Shown here: positions 22,116 through 34,050 of the stretch, piece by piece
How positions within the stretch are numbered: the stretch's first letter is position 1
Layout: every line of letters begins with the position of its first letter
Assembly: GCA_009617715.1 (NCBI GenBank)
Contig: VTFK01000243.1
Coordinates: 868,001 to 932,000, forward strand
DNA: 64,000 bases
Direction of reading: 5' to 3'
DNA from: Plectrocnemia conspersa
Lineage: Eukaryota > Arthropoda > Insecta > Trichoptera > Polycentropodidae
Notes under the pieces: model-generated
Told to the model about the DNA's origin: nothing
What the model saw: the letters and a program-made list of their open reading frames with translations, nothing else
Databases searched by the model: none
Made by a program: the position numbers and the translations under genes

Positions 22116-23689
22116 TTGGTCTCTTTGTTTTTATTGTTAATTATTAACATTTTATTTTGTATGCCGATGATGAATTTATTGTTAATCAAACATTTTTTTA
22201 TAAATTATCGAACATCATTTTAAATTGTATAAGAGTTTGATGTATACATATTTAATTAATTGAAAAGTTTTGGATTTATGCAATAAATAAATTTTATAAT
22301 AGTACACAATATTATAAACTTTATTAAGTTTAATAACGGAAAAAATATGCATTAAGCTACATATAATCTCTAGTCGCTAAAACAGTTTTATCAAAAAATG
22401 TGCATATGCTATCATAAAAGATCATTATTACATACAATAAAATCATAAATACTTTCAAAACATAGAGCATTTTCGATGCGACTTTTATACAGAATATCTT
22501 ACTTTTTTAATTTAAATATTAGTTTATTTATATTTTTCTATTACAAAACTGGTTAGAGAAATGCCCCATAATGGCTTATTTTAAATGTTTAATGCTATAA
22601 TTATTATTTGTATAATATATAAACAAAAATTATAACAAATAAGGTGCGCACCAAAAATAGACGAGCACCATCCTAAATATTTTTTTTCCAGTTTTTCATA
22701 GCTATCGCCAAAAATATCCCTGTTTTGGTAAACACGTTGAGAAGTTTGATTGCTCGTGCAAAAGTTGTCCTGGCCACGATGGTTAAGAATAATGGACGTG
22801 ATCGTGACTCTCCATGGCACTCTAAAGTTTGCAGACAAAAGTCTCCAAGCATTGACTGATTGTCGACACCGTCTCTTAACATAATTTATTATTAAGAACT
22901 CAGCTTTCAAATTTATTTTAATTGTTTTGTTTGAGCAAATATTTTGGTAGTAGATCAATTCTACTAAATTTTTTTCAGCAAAAAACAAATTTAAATTAAC
23001 CTGTAATATTAAATGTATTATATAATACTATGAATCAGGTTTATCTTGTGGCAAATAAAATATAATTAGTGATTTATTCTGTAGCGGTTATTATCGGTGT
23101 TAAAACTATTGTTTTACAGAAGTTATCGCAATGCGATTTAATTTGGTAATTGTTTTTTTGCTCGATTTTTTATTTGATAATTGGTTTATAAATTAGTTTA
23201 AATTAACAGTTGACACTTGCTGCAATTTTAATTCTATATATTAAAAAATGTAATAAATTTAATATTTTGCCTGATACCACCCTGTGAAATTTATGAAGGA
23301 TGTGGTGTTATTCTCATTGAGATGAATCCACATTCCTGAGATGCTTGGGTCCAGTTGGCCAGACAGTGTGGCGACCTGCTGCTGTTTCGTAGAACTCTTC
23401 TTTTGAGTTTTAACTACAACATACAATGTACATTAAAATCGTTATAAGTTTATTATTCATATAAAATTAATTACAATGCATTTAAATCTATTAATCATTT
23501 TCATAATGAATAATAGTAGCACTAGACACGTTCACAATTGAAATTTTTGTTTTACTTAACGCTCATTGTAAAAAATAGAAGTGTAGCATATTGTTAGACC
23601 AAAAAAGCAGCTGCCAATGATTTCAGATCTGTTTTTTTGTGTGTGCAAGGGATTAAAAAAATAATAAAAATCTAGCCCCCAGTGTCGAC
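22116..23689. other. AT-rich sequence, no gene seen
   Basis: About 1.6 kb, mostly A/T-rich. Slightly more complex segments lie at 22670-22870 (a 69-codon minus-strand frame starting near 22882, unrecognised) and 23280-23420 (GGGTCCAGTTGGCCAGACAG). Neither matched a family I know. Confidence 0.45.
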
Positions 23690-24030
23690 CTCTTGTTTGC
23701 CAGGGGTGTACGACTTAACCCCGTCGAGAATAATTTGGCAACAATGACATTAATGATTTGGCAGTGAGGGTCGCTCGTGAATTGAATTATTCATTGCTCG
23801 GCTCGCAGCTCTCTTTATGACCACTGTGCTCAGATTAGGAACAATCATCCCTAGTTTTTTAGCCATTGTCGTTTTTGTGTCGTTGAATGTTTGCTAAGCC
23901 CAAATCGCCGCCTTCACAATCGACGCGGTTTATTCGATACAAAGAAGCGATTCAAAAAACGACAAAAGTGAACGTTTTAACCAGCAACTATGGGGTAGTT
24001 GTACTATGTGTATTTTGGAGTAGGCATTAT
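23690..24030. promoter_or_regulatory. Candidate enhancer island
   Basis: GC-richer DNA with ACAATGACATTAATGATTTG near 23742, a CTCTTTATGACCAC word near 23810 and CCATTGT at 23863-23869. The 60-codon frame at 23887 is unrecognised. Regulatory role inferred. Confidence 0.3.
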
Positions 24031-24540
24031 ACAGGGGAAATATATTTTCATTTATTTTATACAATTTAATCATATAAATTCTACCTAAGCTAACATGGGA
24101 TCTTTTAAAGGGTCAATCTTTTATAATTATTTAATTTTGTAACCAGAAAAATATTTAAAATAAAAAATCGTATTAGTGTATATTTAAAACATTGAATGTT
24201 TTAAGCACTACATTGGCAAAATATGCAAAAAATAGAAATATGTATATTAAATTGCAAATAGATTTTATTTTTGAAACTTATTATAAGCTGAATTATTATG
24301 GAATTTTATACTAATAAAGTTAATTTTGTCAACTTTGAGATATAAGTCTGCTTATTTTCAATCTTTGAATATAGTTTATACGTATGCTTCTTAAAAAAAA
24401 AATTAAATATGTGTATATTATATTATTAAAGCAAATCCAAAGAAATTCTACATTAAATTTATTTATAAATATATTTTTATTTTTAATATTCTAAGATTAC
24501 AGATTTTTTTAGGCACATTTTGAAAATTAAAATAAACAAT
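24031..24540. other. AT-rich sequence, no gene seen
   Basis: A/T-rich DNA, nothing recognised. Confidence 0.6.
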
Positions 24541-25000
24541 CATGGGCCAACAAACGACCATATTCACACGGCTACCACACAGTAAAGGTGTACTTGAGCA
24601 TTTTTCCTGGTTCTAATCAAAACCGCGCACACTCGTCGCCACAAAGAGATTACCGATTTCCTTAAATGGCTTCGCCTCTTGAACCCTCTCAGCCGAGGGA
24701 TTTTGATTTGGGGTGACAACCGCCACATTATTCGGGGTGGACCCTATTGTTTAGGTATTTCGCTCGACGCAAGAACTTTTCAATTTATTATTTATACCCC
24801 TTATCCCGGCCGCCTACCCTTTGACAAAACGGCGAAAAAATATTTTACACGAGGGGGGCACAGGAGTACCCCTGGTCGCTGCAGCGTCGGAGTGTAACTG
24901 CAATCAGGGCTGGGAAATCGACGCCGATAACTAATTGATGTTATGGCTTTTCAGCCCAAAACACAGATCGTATCTCCCTACTATTGTTGCGTAAACACTT
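24541..25000. promoter_or_regulatory. GC-richer island, possible regulatory element
   Basis: One of the more GC-rich blocks, with GGGGTGACAACCGCC, CCCCTTATCCCGGCCGCC and ACGAGGGGGGCACAGG words. The frame at 24679-24897 is open for 72 codons without a known domain. It contains no ACAATGG. Role unknown. Confidence 0.25.
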
Positions 25001-26330
25001 TTGATTTTTATAATAAATTCGGAAGGGGTTGTATTTTGAAGAGCATCAAAGATCGATCAACGTAAACAAATTATTATAAGTTAAAAACGGATCTCACGCT
25101 TTGATCAATAATAGTTAAACAACCTGGATAGATTGTATTGTTTTAGGACATTTTAATTATTTTTCTTGATATTAATTGTCTGTTTGGCTCTAAGACTATT
25201 ATATCTACAGGAACAATAATTACCAAAAAAATGATAGTTCATGACGTATTAAATTCTATTTTTCTAGTTATTCATATTTTTTTTATAGTGTATTAATTTT
25301 TCGAAGCATATTGCACATATACATATGTATATCAGAAAGATAAGATTTTCACTTAAAAGTGAAGCAAGCTATGCTATTATTATACAAAAAGCTAGTAGTT
25401 CTTCTACTTAATTTCTTATCGTACCCGTAGTTTCAGAATTTTAATTATTGTGATATTTATTTTGACCGATTTTCTCAGATATGATTTTCTTAGCATTGAA
25501 TAAAAATAAAGTACTTTACGAGAAAATAAAGTCCAAAGTAGTATTTAGATTAAATATACTATATTATATATAATATTTTATTAAAGTGTTCCAATGCTAA
25601 AAAATTATCAAGACATGCAAAATACCTGTTAAATATTTTTTACTTGTTTAACTACACAAACACAAGGCTTCACAGTTTTACAAATCAAACCATAATTTAT
25701 TACCAATAAATTATAGAACATTTAATTTTGTTAAGATTCCAGAGAGCGTAAAATCGAGCACCCCGCTAGCAAGTGAAGGTTCCGGATGCCTTAGTGAAAT
25801 TCCTCAATGATGATTTATGATTTGTTCAAGTTTTTTTAAATATAATATAGCAAAATTATATCAGTGATAGAGTTTGCCTAGATATTTAGAATAATAAAGC
25901 AGGATTCGATTTATATTGAAATCGTATACATATATTTTTAGTCGACCTTTTTTTTTTTTTTTTAATTTTAACAAGTATTTTTAATATAGTGTGAGGACGT
26001 TATGTGACTACTGAAATAAATATATGTGATATTATTTCAGTATTATATTTTTTCCTTTTATACTGTTATTTTTAAATATGTCATTGTGTTTGTCTGTCTC
26101 ACTAAAATATTGCGAATGTAATATTTGTGATATGAAAGCATAACAGAATATTTTGCTGCATATCGTTTATTGTATGGCGTTGAAAGATACGATATAAATG
26201 GTATGCTTTTTATACACCTAAGCTCTCCGTTTAGTCTACTTTGAAGATAAATTTAATATTAAATTATCAATGTAGTAATAAATGTGCTTTTTATTATTAT
26301 TTCTGTGTGCTATATTGCCATAAATAGATA
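25001..26330. other. AT-rich sequence, no gene seen
   Basis: About 1.3 kb of A/T-rich DNA. A small less AT-rich patch (25738-25800, AGCACCCCGCTAGCAAGTGA) is unexplained. A T-run lies near 25949-25963. Confidence 0.5.
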
Positions 26331-26830
26331 GTTAAATACGAGTTTCGGTTAGCGGTCCCCTTTCAGCCGTTAAACGCTACGTGTAAATCTTTTTGGCGAC
26401 TGTCATATCACTCTCGATTTTTTTCGCTTCTTTCAAAATGTGTCAAGCATTGTGTCAGTGTGTTGGTGTACACGTGACAATATGGCGCTATTATTGTAAC
26501 TGTCAATCATGGCTAAAAAATGGAGGCGAAAAAGTGACAATGGCACGACGCGCTCGTGTCCGTCATACAGTTGAATCGTTACGAAATTAAATTAATATAC
26601 ATAGCGGCAATTTTAATTTCGATGCTGAATTTTCGTGTGAATATATTATTATGCGGTGAACGTGTGATATAATGAAAAACGTTGACGATTTTTCCGACTC
26701 TCGCGAGGGTTTACAATGGAAAATTTTCATTAAATTCAAAAGCGCCATACTTCGGGGAGCGTGCGACGTCTAAAACCCATTTACTTCATTAGATGATTCG
26801 ACGTTGAAATGGTGCCGGGATTTTGTTAGC
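26331..26830. promoter_or_regulatory. Candidate enhancer island with two ACAATGG sites
   Basis: ACAATGG lies at 26537-26543 (within GTGACAATGGCACGACGCG) and 26713-26719. TGACAATATGGCGC, TCAATCATGGC and CATTGTGTCAG words sit nearby. The 65-codon frame at 26393 has no domain. The combination of SOX and ATGGC (YY1/PHO-like) words suggests regulation. Confidence 0.35.
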
Positions 26831-27299
26831 GAATATGTTAACTATCTAAATATGTGTGTACATAGAATTGGAATATTAATTAATTGAATACAAACTCTCA
26901 GAAAAAAAATCAATGATCTGTTTTAGACATAAAACACAAACATAAAGTTTTAATATCACAGTATTATTTTTATAGGCCTAGTAGATGATAAATAAATTAA
27001 ACTTCTACTATAATATAAATAAGCTTTTAATAAACGATCTTTTTAACATTACCCATTTACGAGGTATCTTTAAAGTCCTTTTGTAAAAAAAATTACGAAT
27101 TTTTTCTCCGAGCTTTCATGCTTATCACAATAAACGACATTAAAATTATTTGTAGATTGAAAGAACTTAAATTTATTTTAATGTATTTTAACATTATTTG
27201 TTAATGAAAAAGCAGATTGAACAACACTTTTTCATAACATAAAAAAATTGACGATTAATTTCAGCAGCAGTTTCTCTGCATAGAATAAACGGATCACTG
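26831..27299. other. AT-rich sequence, no gene seen
   Basis: A/T-rich DNA, nothing recognised. Confidence 0.55.
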
Positions 27300-27540
27300 A
27301 GAAAATTAGCACGATAGATCTGTGGTATAGATGGATTACTATAACCTCAAATATCTGGATTCAAATCCCATGAAAAACTTAATGTACTTCAATTTTTTAT
27401 CGTTATTAAATTTTTCTATATTTTTTCATCTCAAGAGATTTTTTTGGTCCTTTTCTCAGCTAGCCGTTTCTAATCGGTAGCTCGTTTCATCTTGGTCCAG
27501 TCCTCCGCAATATAGTCTGTTCATATTTTTCTAGGTTTTT
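27300..27540 (+). mobile_element. SINE-like element with tRNA-derived head, copy 2
   Basis: AGCACGATAGATCTGTGGTA is followed by TACTATAACCTCAAATA and then GGATTCAAATCCCATG, giving A-box, anticodon-loop and B-box words at tRNA-like spacing. The 5' phrase matches the copy at 10190. The tail (27430-27540) has CTAGCCGTTTCTAATCGG and CTTGGTCCAGTCC words. Not a functional tRNA: the arms do not close. Confidence 0.5.
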
Positions 27541-28029
27541 TATCTTGTATATGTGACGTAACAAGTTACCCCAATGTTTCACGTTAGTCGAAAGAATAAA
27601 AAATACATTATATTATTATAATACACCCAAAAAATATAAAAACTGTACATAAAATATTTAAATTAAATGATGCAAACTGGACCAGCTCTTAGTAACTGAC
27701 ATTAAGTACAATAATATGCAATGTCAGCGTATTATAGAGCATGGTGGCGATAGTTTAATTCTAAATTCATAGAGTGTCAAATATAAATTTATAAAATAAC
27801 TTTGTACTTTTCGGGACTAATAATTGATACGGTTATTTTAAACACTAAAGGCATAGTGTTGCTGCAACTGAAGTCAGTAATTCTAACACGTCACACATAC
27901 CCTAGCAAAAACTCCAGTATTAATAACCGTGTAAAAAATTGCTTTAATTTTACTTTTCGTGTGTCTATGCATGTATACAGAAATTTTGTATAACAATAAA
28001 ATATTTGAGTGAAACCCTTTTCTGCTCAC
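27541..28029. other. AT-rich sequence, no gene seen
   Basis: A/T-rich DNA with an unrecognised 63-codon frame at 27802. Confidence 0.5.
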
Positions 28030-28660
28030 GTTAATGTACACCTAATAGAAATAATGCATGAATTTTTATACCACGAATCACCCTCGCAGATTTGCGGCAC
28101 GTTTTAAATTGAATTTATAGTGTCGAAAGGGGCGAATCGGGGTCGAAACCAACGAGCTTTTCTATTTATTATCGCCGCTATAATTGTTGTGTAATGTGCG
28201 ATTACTGCATTCATATGCATATACGCCAATTATTACCCAATCTGCACTTGGCAGGCGTTAACTAACAATTTACGGTTCGATCCCGTTTTACAGTCGATTT
28301 TGGTTAAATCTAATTAATTTCGGTGGCGTGTTAAGTTCGCAGAAATGTAAACGTATCCAATTTCGTACAGTATAGTGTATTCGTAGAGTCACGATCGTTA
28401 TTAAACGAGATCGGATATTCTGGCGTGAATTAGTTCATTAGACAATCGGCAACAATGGCCGGCGGAGTTCATATCAGATGTTATCAATGCGTTATATTAT
28501 TTTTTTGATTCGCAACATCAATAGCAAGGCGAATTAGTTCCAATTATTTTACCGTAGCGAAATAATGGAGGGCACAATGAAGAGTTGTTTCAATTTCAAC
28601 AGTAACTGTGTTCGATCGCTATTGTACCGAGATGGAGATATTTTCTCATCAGCTATCGTA
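28030..28660. promoter_or_regulatory. Long candidate enhancer island
   Basis: About 630 bp without long ORFs but with high complexity. It has ACAATGG at 28452-28458 inside GGCAACAATGGCCGGCGG, many TAATTA/ATTA homeodomain cores (for example TCTAATTAATTTCGG near 28307), CATTCATATGCATATACG (POU-like) and CTATTGT near 28618. Lack of coding frames together with motif density makes this one of the better enhancer candidates. Confidence 0.4.
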
Positions 28661-29759
28661 TTATTATAATAATATACATATGTACCTATTTATTAAATGT
28701 ATGCGTACTATTATACATTGTGCTTACATATATATGTTTAGCAATCATCTAGAAAACACATTGAATTGAATCGTTTTAATAGTAATAAATATGATTATTA
28801 ATAAAAAAATATGTTACTCAAAATATAATATCAAATAAAATTTTGAGAAAAATTAAAAAATATCTTTCACGAGAAAGGCTTTATTTTATTAAAAATTAAA
28901 TTTAGACAAATATTTTTATTACGCTGCATGCAGAGCAGGTAGTACGAAAAGCGACAGATATTTCCGATTAACACTTCTAAAAACATAAACATAACATTAC
29001 GATTGGAAATTTTAACTTCCTTAAGCACTTTTAGGTCAGAAAAAATTAAGTATGTAAGGATTAATGGCTTATTAATGGTCTTATTATTAAGCCTTTGGTA
29101 TGGATTCGTTTACCTGTTAAATGAATCAACAGTAAATATTGTAATATGAATGCTATAAATCATATTTTGCATGTGATGGATAATGACCGTTTTTTTGCCA
29201 TTCATTAAATATTTTAGTTAGAATTATAAAATCATAAATTAATTATTAATGTAATAACTATTTACTCGTATGTTTTAACAAATGTTTTACCATCCTTTTT
29301 GTTCGTTTATATTTTAATTATCATCTATTACATAATTTACATTAATCTGAGCAAAAATTTTTGTAAATAAAATCAGTTTTTTTTTAATGTACAGAAATAT
29401 ATTCTTTAATAATATAAAAACAGACTGTATATAACATATATTTTTTTATATGTCGAAATTTCTCAATTATTCTCTAGAAATTTAAATCAATTTCTCATTT
29501 TTCAAGAAACTACACTACATTTGACTCATAAGTATAGCTTCTATTAAGAGAACTTAACCATTTAATACTTTTATTGGGAGTGGCATATTGGACTTAAAAA
29601 TATAAAAATACTGGAAGCATATATTTTTTAATAAAGTATTATTTTACAAAAAATTACTTTAAAATTAATTAAAAATACATATTTACATCCCTGTGTACGA
29701 CTATTCCCTAAAAAACTTATTTTTCCACATAAACATTATTAGTATTTGAAACATCATTA
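28661..29759. other. AT-rich sequence, no gene seen
   Basis: About 1.1 kb of A/T-rich DNA; nothing recognised. Confidence 0.6.
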
Positions 29760-30420
29760 CTTCTGCAAACAACCCGTTGTTAGCTCACGTTCGCGTAGCA
29801 CGAAAAACAGTTTTAATTTTGGGAACCGCTGTTAAAACAAATTGTAGCAAAAATATCGCTCAACAATCAAATGTATAATGTTTAAACGAAATTCAAAAGC
29901 GGGATAATCCGATCTGTGTTACTCATTCAATATGCAGCTTTTCCACATACGCCGCCCCGATGCACTGCATGAAAAAGCGGCATCTTCACGCTTAATTTCC
30001 CTCCAGTGTACGTACACACACATGCACACATTCATCGTGGTTATATGTGTAGTTGGAAATTAATCTCGAACAAACGCCTTCAATGGGAGTTTGTTTTGAG
30101 CCGGGGCCGCGATCAATGGGGGGAATAAACGCCAAACAACGTTACACGCATTGATAATTTTACGCTCGACTCGATTCGATGGCTTTGCAAATGGACCAAC
30201 AATGGTTGGAAACAGCTCTTTGAGTGCTTCGCCGAAACTAACCTACGATAGAATTAGTTTTTTGGCATTGTTGTATTTATTTTCAAATTGTGTTGCAATA
30301 TTATGATCATATCGAGCGCCAGATGAATTAACAATGTATGCGATAAAATGATATCGATCTGTCAATTAGCATATTTTTAACGTTTGAATTCAAAATAAAA
30401 CAAATCATTCGATACCGACC
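29760..30420. promoter_or_regulatory. Candidate enhancer island
   Basis: Contains ACAATGG at 30199-30205 within the dyad CCAACAATGGTTGG, GGCATTGTTG near 30263, and CGCTCGACTCGATTCGATGG. No long open frame. The CCAA...TTGG dyad around the SOX core is unusual among the sites here. Confidence 0.35.
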
Positions 30421-30771
30421 ACGTTTTACATACTTTGGCACTTGTTCTCTTTTTGTAGTATGAAGTATGAAGTATTACCAAAAGAGTAAAAGAATGCAAG
30501 TAAAAATTACTGTATCAGAACCTTCTCAAACTCATGTTAAATTATATAATTCATGAATATAAAATATTTTACATTATGTAGTGCCTAGATCAGTGTTCTT
30601 TACTGGATATGATTTAAATTACTTTGGCTGGTGCTGATAAAATTGACACCAGCCTATATAAGTCTTTATCATAGAATATAAATTTATAGACTAAGTAATA
30701 CTCAGGTCAAAATACATCACACGCCAACGTTTTAGAAGCGCATTTTGCATTATATTTTCAAACACAAACAG

Positions 30772-31054
30772 TTAGCTCTGTTCGAGTAGCTAAACCACTC
30801 GAACCGAGCCGAACCGAGCTGATACAAATCAGATTTGCGGCGCACTCGAGCCGGTGCGTGCAATATTTACACGACGTTATTTATTCGCGAAGCTTTTGTT
30901 CGACGCTTTGGCGCGATACGGATATGGGGGCTTCGAACGAGGGCTTTAAGCTCTCGGACACAAACGTATCGCGGATCGAGCGATTCAAGCGATTACAATC
31001 ACAAGCCCTCGACGAGACGAAATCGCAGGATTTTAACGTAGACGGATGGATGAG
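30772..31054 (+). CDS. Possible coding exon, unknown protein N-terminus
   Basis: The first ATG of the frame is 30924 (G at -3, G at +4). It begins MGASNEGFKLSDTNVSRIER and continues through FKRLQSQALDE and FNVDGWM to 31054, where AG/GTGAAC is an acceptable donor. The TGA that would close the frame lies at 31056-31058, beyond the donor. Residues are well mixed (K, R, E, D, S, L, Q), unlike chance frames in this window, and the codons are GC-richer. Upstream, a T-rich stretch followed by AAACAG/TTAG gives a candidate acceptor at 30771; alternatively CAGTTAG could be an initiator. I recognise no domain or homologue. With 18937-19324 as leader exon it would make a plus-strand gene with an 11-kb first intron; that link is inference. 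Confidence 0.4.
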
Positions 31055-32332
31055 GTGAACGAATGTCTGATTCGAAAAAGAAGCACTGTTGTATTCAGTG
31101 TACACTTTAAATACAGGTTAGCTATAAAATACGTTACTTACAATCATAACTTAATATGTTATATGATATAAACGTTCGAAACGTTGCAATATATTTAGAC
31201 ATTTATTATTTTTAATGGAAGACATATGTATGTACATATATGATAATAACCTAAAATGATATGTATGAATTGAAACATTGTTAAATTTGCAATGAGCAAA
31301 ACATTGCACCACGATTCGCTATTTTTTTTTTACTTCTAGTAGAGTCAATTACTCTATAAATATGTTTTGAAACTTTAAAACAGTTGTTGAGGAAGTCTGG
31401 AGGGACATTACATGTGTCAGAACCTACACCACGACAACGCGCGATTATTTGATAATGAAGAACATACTTATACATGTTCATGTGGTATTAGATTTATATT
31501 TAAAATAAAAATCAGTACCTTACTTTTAGGACGGACCTTGTATATGTAGTTTATTATAATTGTATTATATATATGATGTAATTAGTTTTACATCTGTGTT
31601 TTTAACTATAAACTGATATACATAACTAAAATTTATTAATGATGCAGTGGTTAGCAAAATATTAGCTAATGTTAAATATTAATTACTAATTAATTCTCAA
31701 TGACTCTTTAGGCTTTTAAATATATTTTTGTTTACCTTAATATAAATCTGAGGAGCACCTTTTGCTCAAATGGAATTACATCATCGTAAAAACTGAAAAA
31801 ATGTCATCTGTGATATACAAAAAAATATTAAAATAACATGTTACAATACCACTTTAATGTTTTGGCTCATTTATATAAATGTATTTAATCTACACAACAC
31901 AACTTAAAAATACATAAATAAGTGATTTAATTTATTATTTTCTCAATTATTTTCGCATTAATAACTATTTAAATATCTTAAAAAATTGTTTAGCTTGCTA
32001 GCATTAGGAGATAAATGTGATTTATATTAGGTATTAGTTTTTATATTGTTTTGGTCTCATTCTGAGATTTTTCAACTTGTTAAACTATACAGAAAACGAT
32101 GATTCACTCATGACAAAAATGGCATTTTATTTATTTTTTATTAATATTAATAAAAATTCTCGAATAAATAATAATAGGTACGAGTTAACCCTTTCTATGC
32201 TACAAATAAATATAAATATTAGCCACCGTTACGACATATTTTCTGAAATCATATTTTATGCAAAACATTTTAATTTGGCATTAAAATTTATTAAAAATAT
32301 ATACTCATTTCATTTATCTAATAATTAGTCGT
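31055..32332. other. AT-rich sequence, no gene seen
   Basis: About 1.3 kb, mostly A/T-rich. A patch at 31380-31450 reads LLRKSGGTLHVSEPTPRQRA on the plus strand, faintly like the GRPRxTxPRxDR linker of mariner-type transposases, but nothing around it supports that. Confidence 0.45.
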
Positions 32333-32448
32333 GTTTTCTTTGCTGCTCAGTGTAGCCATATAGTGAATTTCTAGTCCAGGTCAAAAGCAATAAGATCGTT
32401 TTAACAAAACGTTTTCGGTATATGGCAACACTGAGCAGCAAAGAAAAC
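32333..32448. mobile_element. Small inverted-repeat element (MITE-like), 30-bp arms
   Basis: The left arm 32333-32362 (GTTTTCTTTGCTGCTCAGTG, then TAGCCATATA) and right arm 32419-32448 are reverse complements with one mismatch in 30, separated by 56 bp. The inner words CAGTGTTGCCA/TGGCAACACTG resemble termini of many cut-and-paste transposons. No target duplication is obvious. It could be a tiny non-autonomous element or two fused ends. Confidence 0.55.
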
Positions 32449-32569
32449 AACCAAAATTTGGTTTGAATAAACTTTGTTCAGCCATCTTAAATTATAAGTA
32501 CGTAGTAATATCGGTAAGGATAGCTATCATATTTTTAAAAAACGAACTATGGAGCAATAAGTGAGATGC

Positions 32570-32665
32570 AATGTCTGTCTGTACTTATTCTTCTGCTTAT
32601 TTTCCTCTGAGAGATGAGTAGACTAAGTTTGAATTTTAGATTTAATCTAAAGAAAGTTCTAAAAC
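32570..32665 (-). repeat. Dispersed repeat, copy 2
   Basis: The reverse complement of CTGAGAGATGAGTAGACTAAG and the CTGTCTGTACTTATTCTTC block matches 13030-13135. The class of repeat is unknown. Confidence 0.45.
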
Positions 32666-32839
32666 TATAATTAGTTTTAAATAATATAATATTTTTTTAT
32701 GCATTTTTTTTTTTTATTAAAATTTTAATGTAAATATAAAATATAGTAATTGTTTGTATTATTACTGGGTTGTTAACGTTTATTTAAATTCAAATTATAT
32801 ATGAGTAAATTTAAGAATATGGTATTTATTGTTCAACCA

Positions 32840-34050
32840 ACCAGTTTTATTGCAGTGAAAGGAGTCGCCACTCGACAATGTAAACAAATTTGTAAACAAA
32901 AATTGGAAATCAGTGGGGATGGGTGGAGATTAAATTAGGAAATGGTTGAATTAGTGCCAGATGGTTTTGTGAACCATTATACTGCTGTGGCGGGGGGCAC
33001 TCCCCCTCGATGAAAAACTATTGTACAAACTCATTTCGGGTCGGATAATGCGATAACTTTTAATCCTCGACCGGAACGCATCATAAATTTTGATCATGTC
33101 GGATCGTTTTAAATTCAGAATGATTTCATTGTTAATTAAATGGGTCAAAATTATAGCAAATGCGAATTTTATAAGTGAATTATTATTTTTTTATAGCACG
33201 TCTAAATTTTAGCCTTCTTTGCCATTTTTGGTGGTTCTGTGATAAGCTTGGTAGGTTTTTATCCTTGGACGCGAGTTTCCTTTGATATTATGGCCATTTA
33301 GGGTTTTCACGTATAAGTATTGTTATTTTCACCGTTCGATTGATATCTTTGTCGTCCCCTTTGTGACCGTTCCATTTCGACATTTAACGTTCCATTTTTG
33401 CTTCTGACAGCACCTAATTGATTTTTTCTGCTTCTCAGAAATCCATTTTGTTCGACTTATTGATAACATCAATATTGGATAATATCCCTTGTGCTGGAGC
33501 GCTCTCGAGAATAAAGTACTATAAAATATATATTGCTACTACATAGAAGACGAAATCTATGTAATAATAATAATATGTACATACATTAAATTACGTCGGC
33601 GTTCTCTTTTAACGAAATTCAAGCATTGTTGAGAGTTCGGTTGGCATTGAAAAGACAACAACGGCTAAGTGATAATGTCTAGGGTAAATTTACGGTTCGT
33701 TCGAATGTTTCTCAGTAATGAGCGATTGTAAATTATCGTGTCAAAGAAGAAGACAATCGATGAATGCGTGTCATAAATCACGCATGAAACTACAGGTAAT
33801 TTATTGAGGGACAAACAATGATGGACAAGAGTGCTGAAATGTAGAATCTTGTTTGGTGCGTGGTACAATGTCACAAAAATTACTTTCGTGGCTCTGAACA
33901 AGAGAAAGTCAGCACAAAACGACTCGGATGACAATGTCGAACAGTTTTAGACAACAGGTGTAATTATACCGAAGGTGGTTAACCGTGACTGATTGTGACA
34001 GAGTACATTTTAATAGTCACGTCGCGTATTACCTTTGAAAACCTAAAATG
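32840..34050. promoter_or_regulatory. Long less-AT-rich island
   Basis: About 1.2 kb of moderately complex DNA. It includes ACAATGTAAAC near 32873, GTGGCGGGGGGCACTCCCCC (32985-33004), CATAAATTTTGATCATG near 33081, several TTCCATTT/CGTTCCATTT repeats (33367-33400) and ACAATGATGG near 33817. Two minus-strand frames (32951-33148 and 33665-33934) lack domains. Role unknown; enhancer is possible. Confidence 0.25.

Noticed and set aside
28255..28300. B-box-like GGTTCGATCCC suggesting a tRNA gene
   Set aside because: The T stem pairs only partly, there is no A box at the right distance and no acceptor stem.
31380..31450. Mariner-like linker phrase SGGTLHVSEPTPRQRA
   Set aside because: Too short, and no neighbouring transposase motif.
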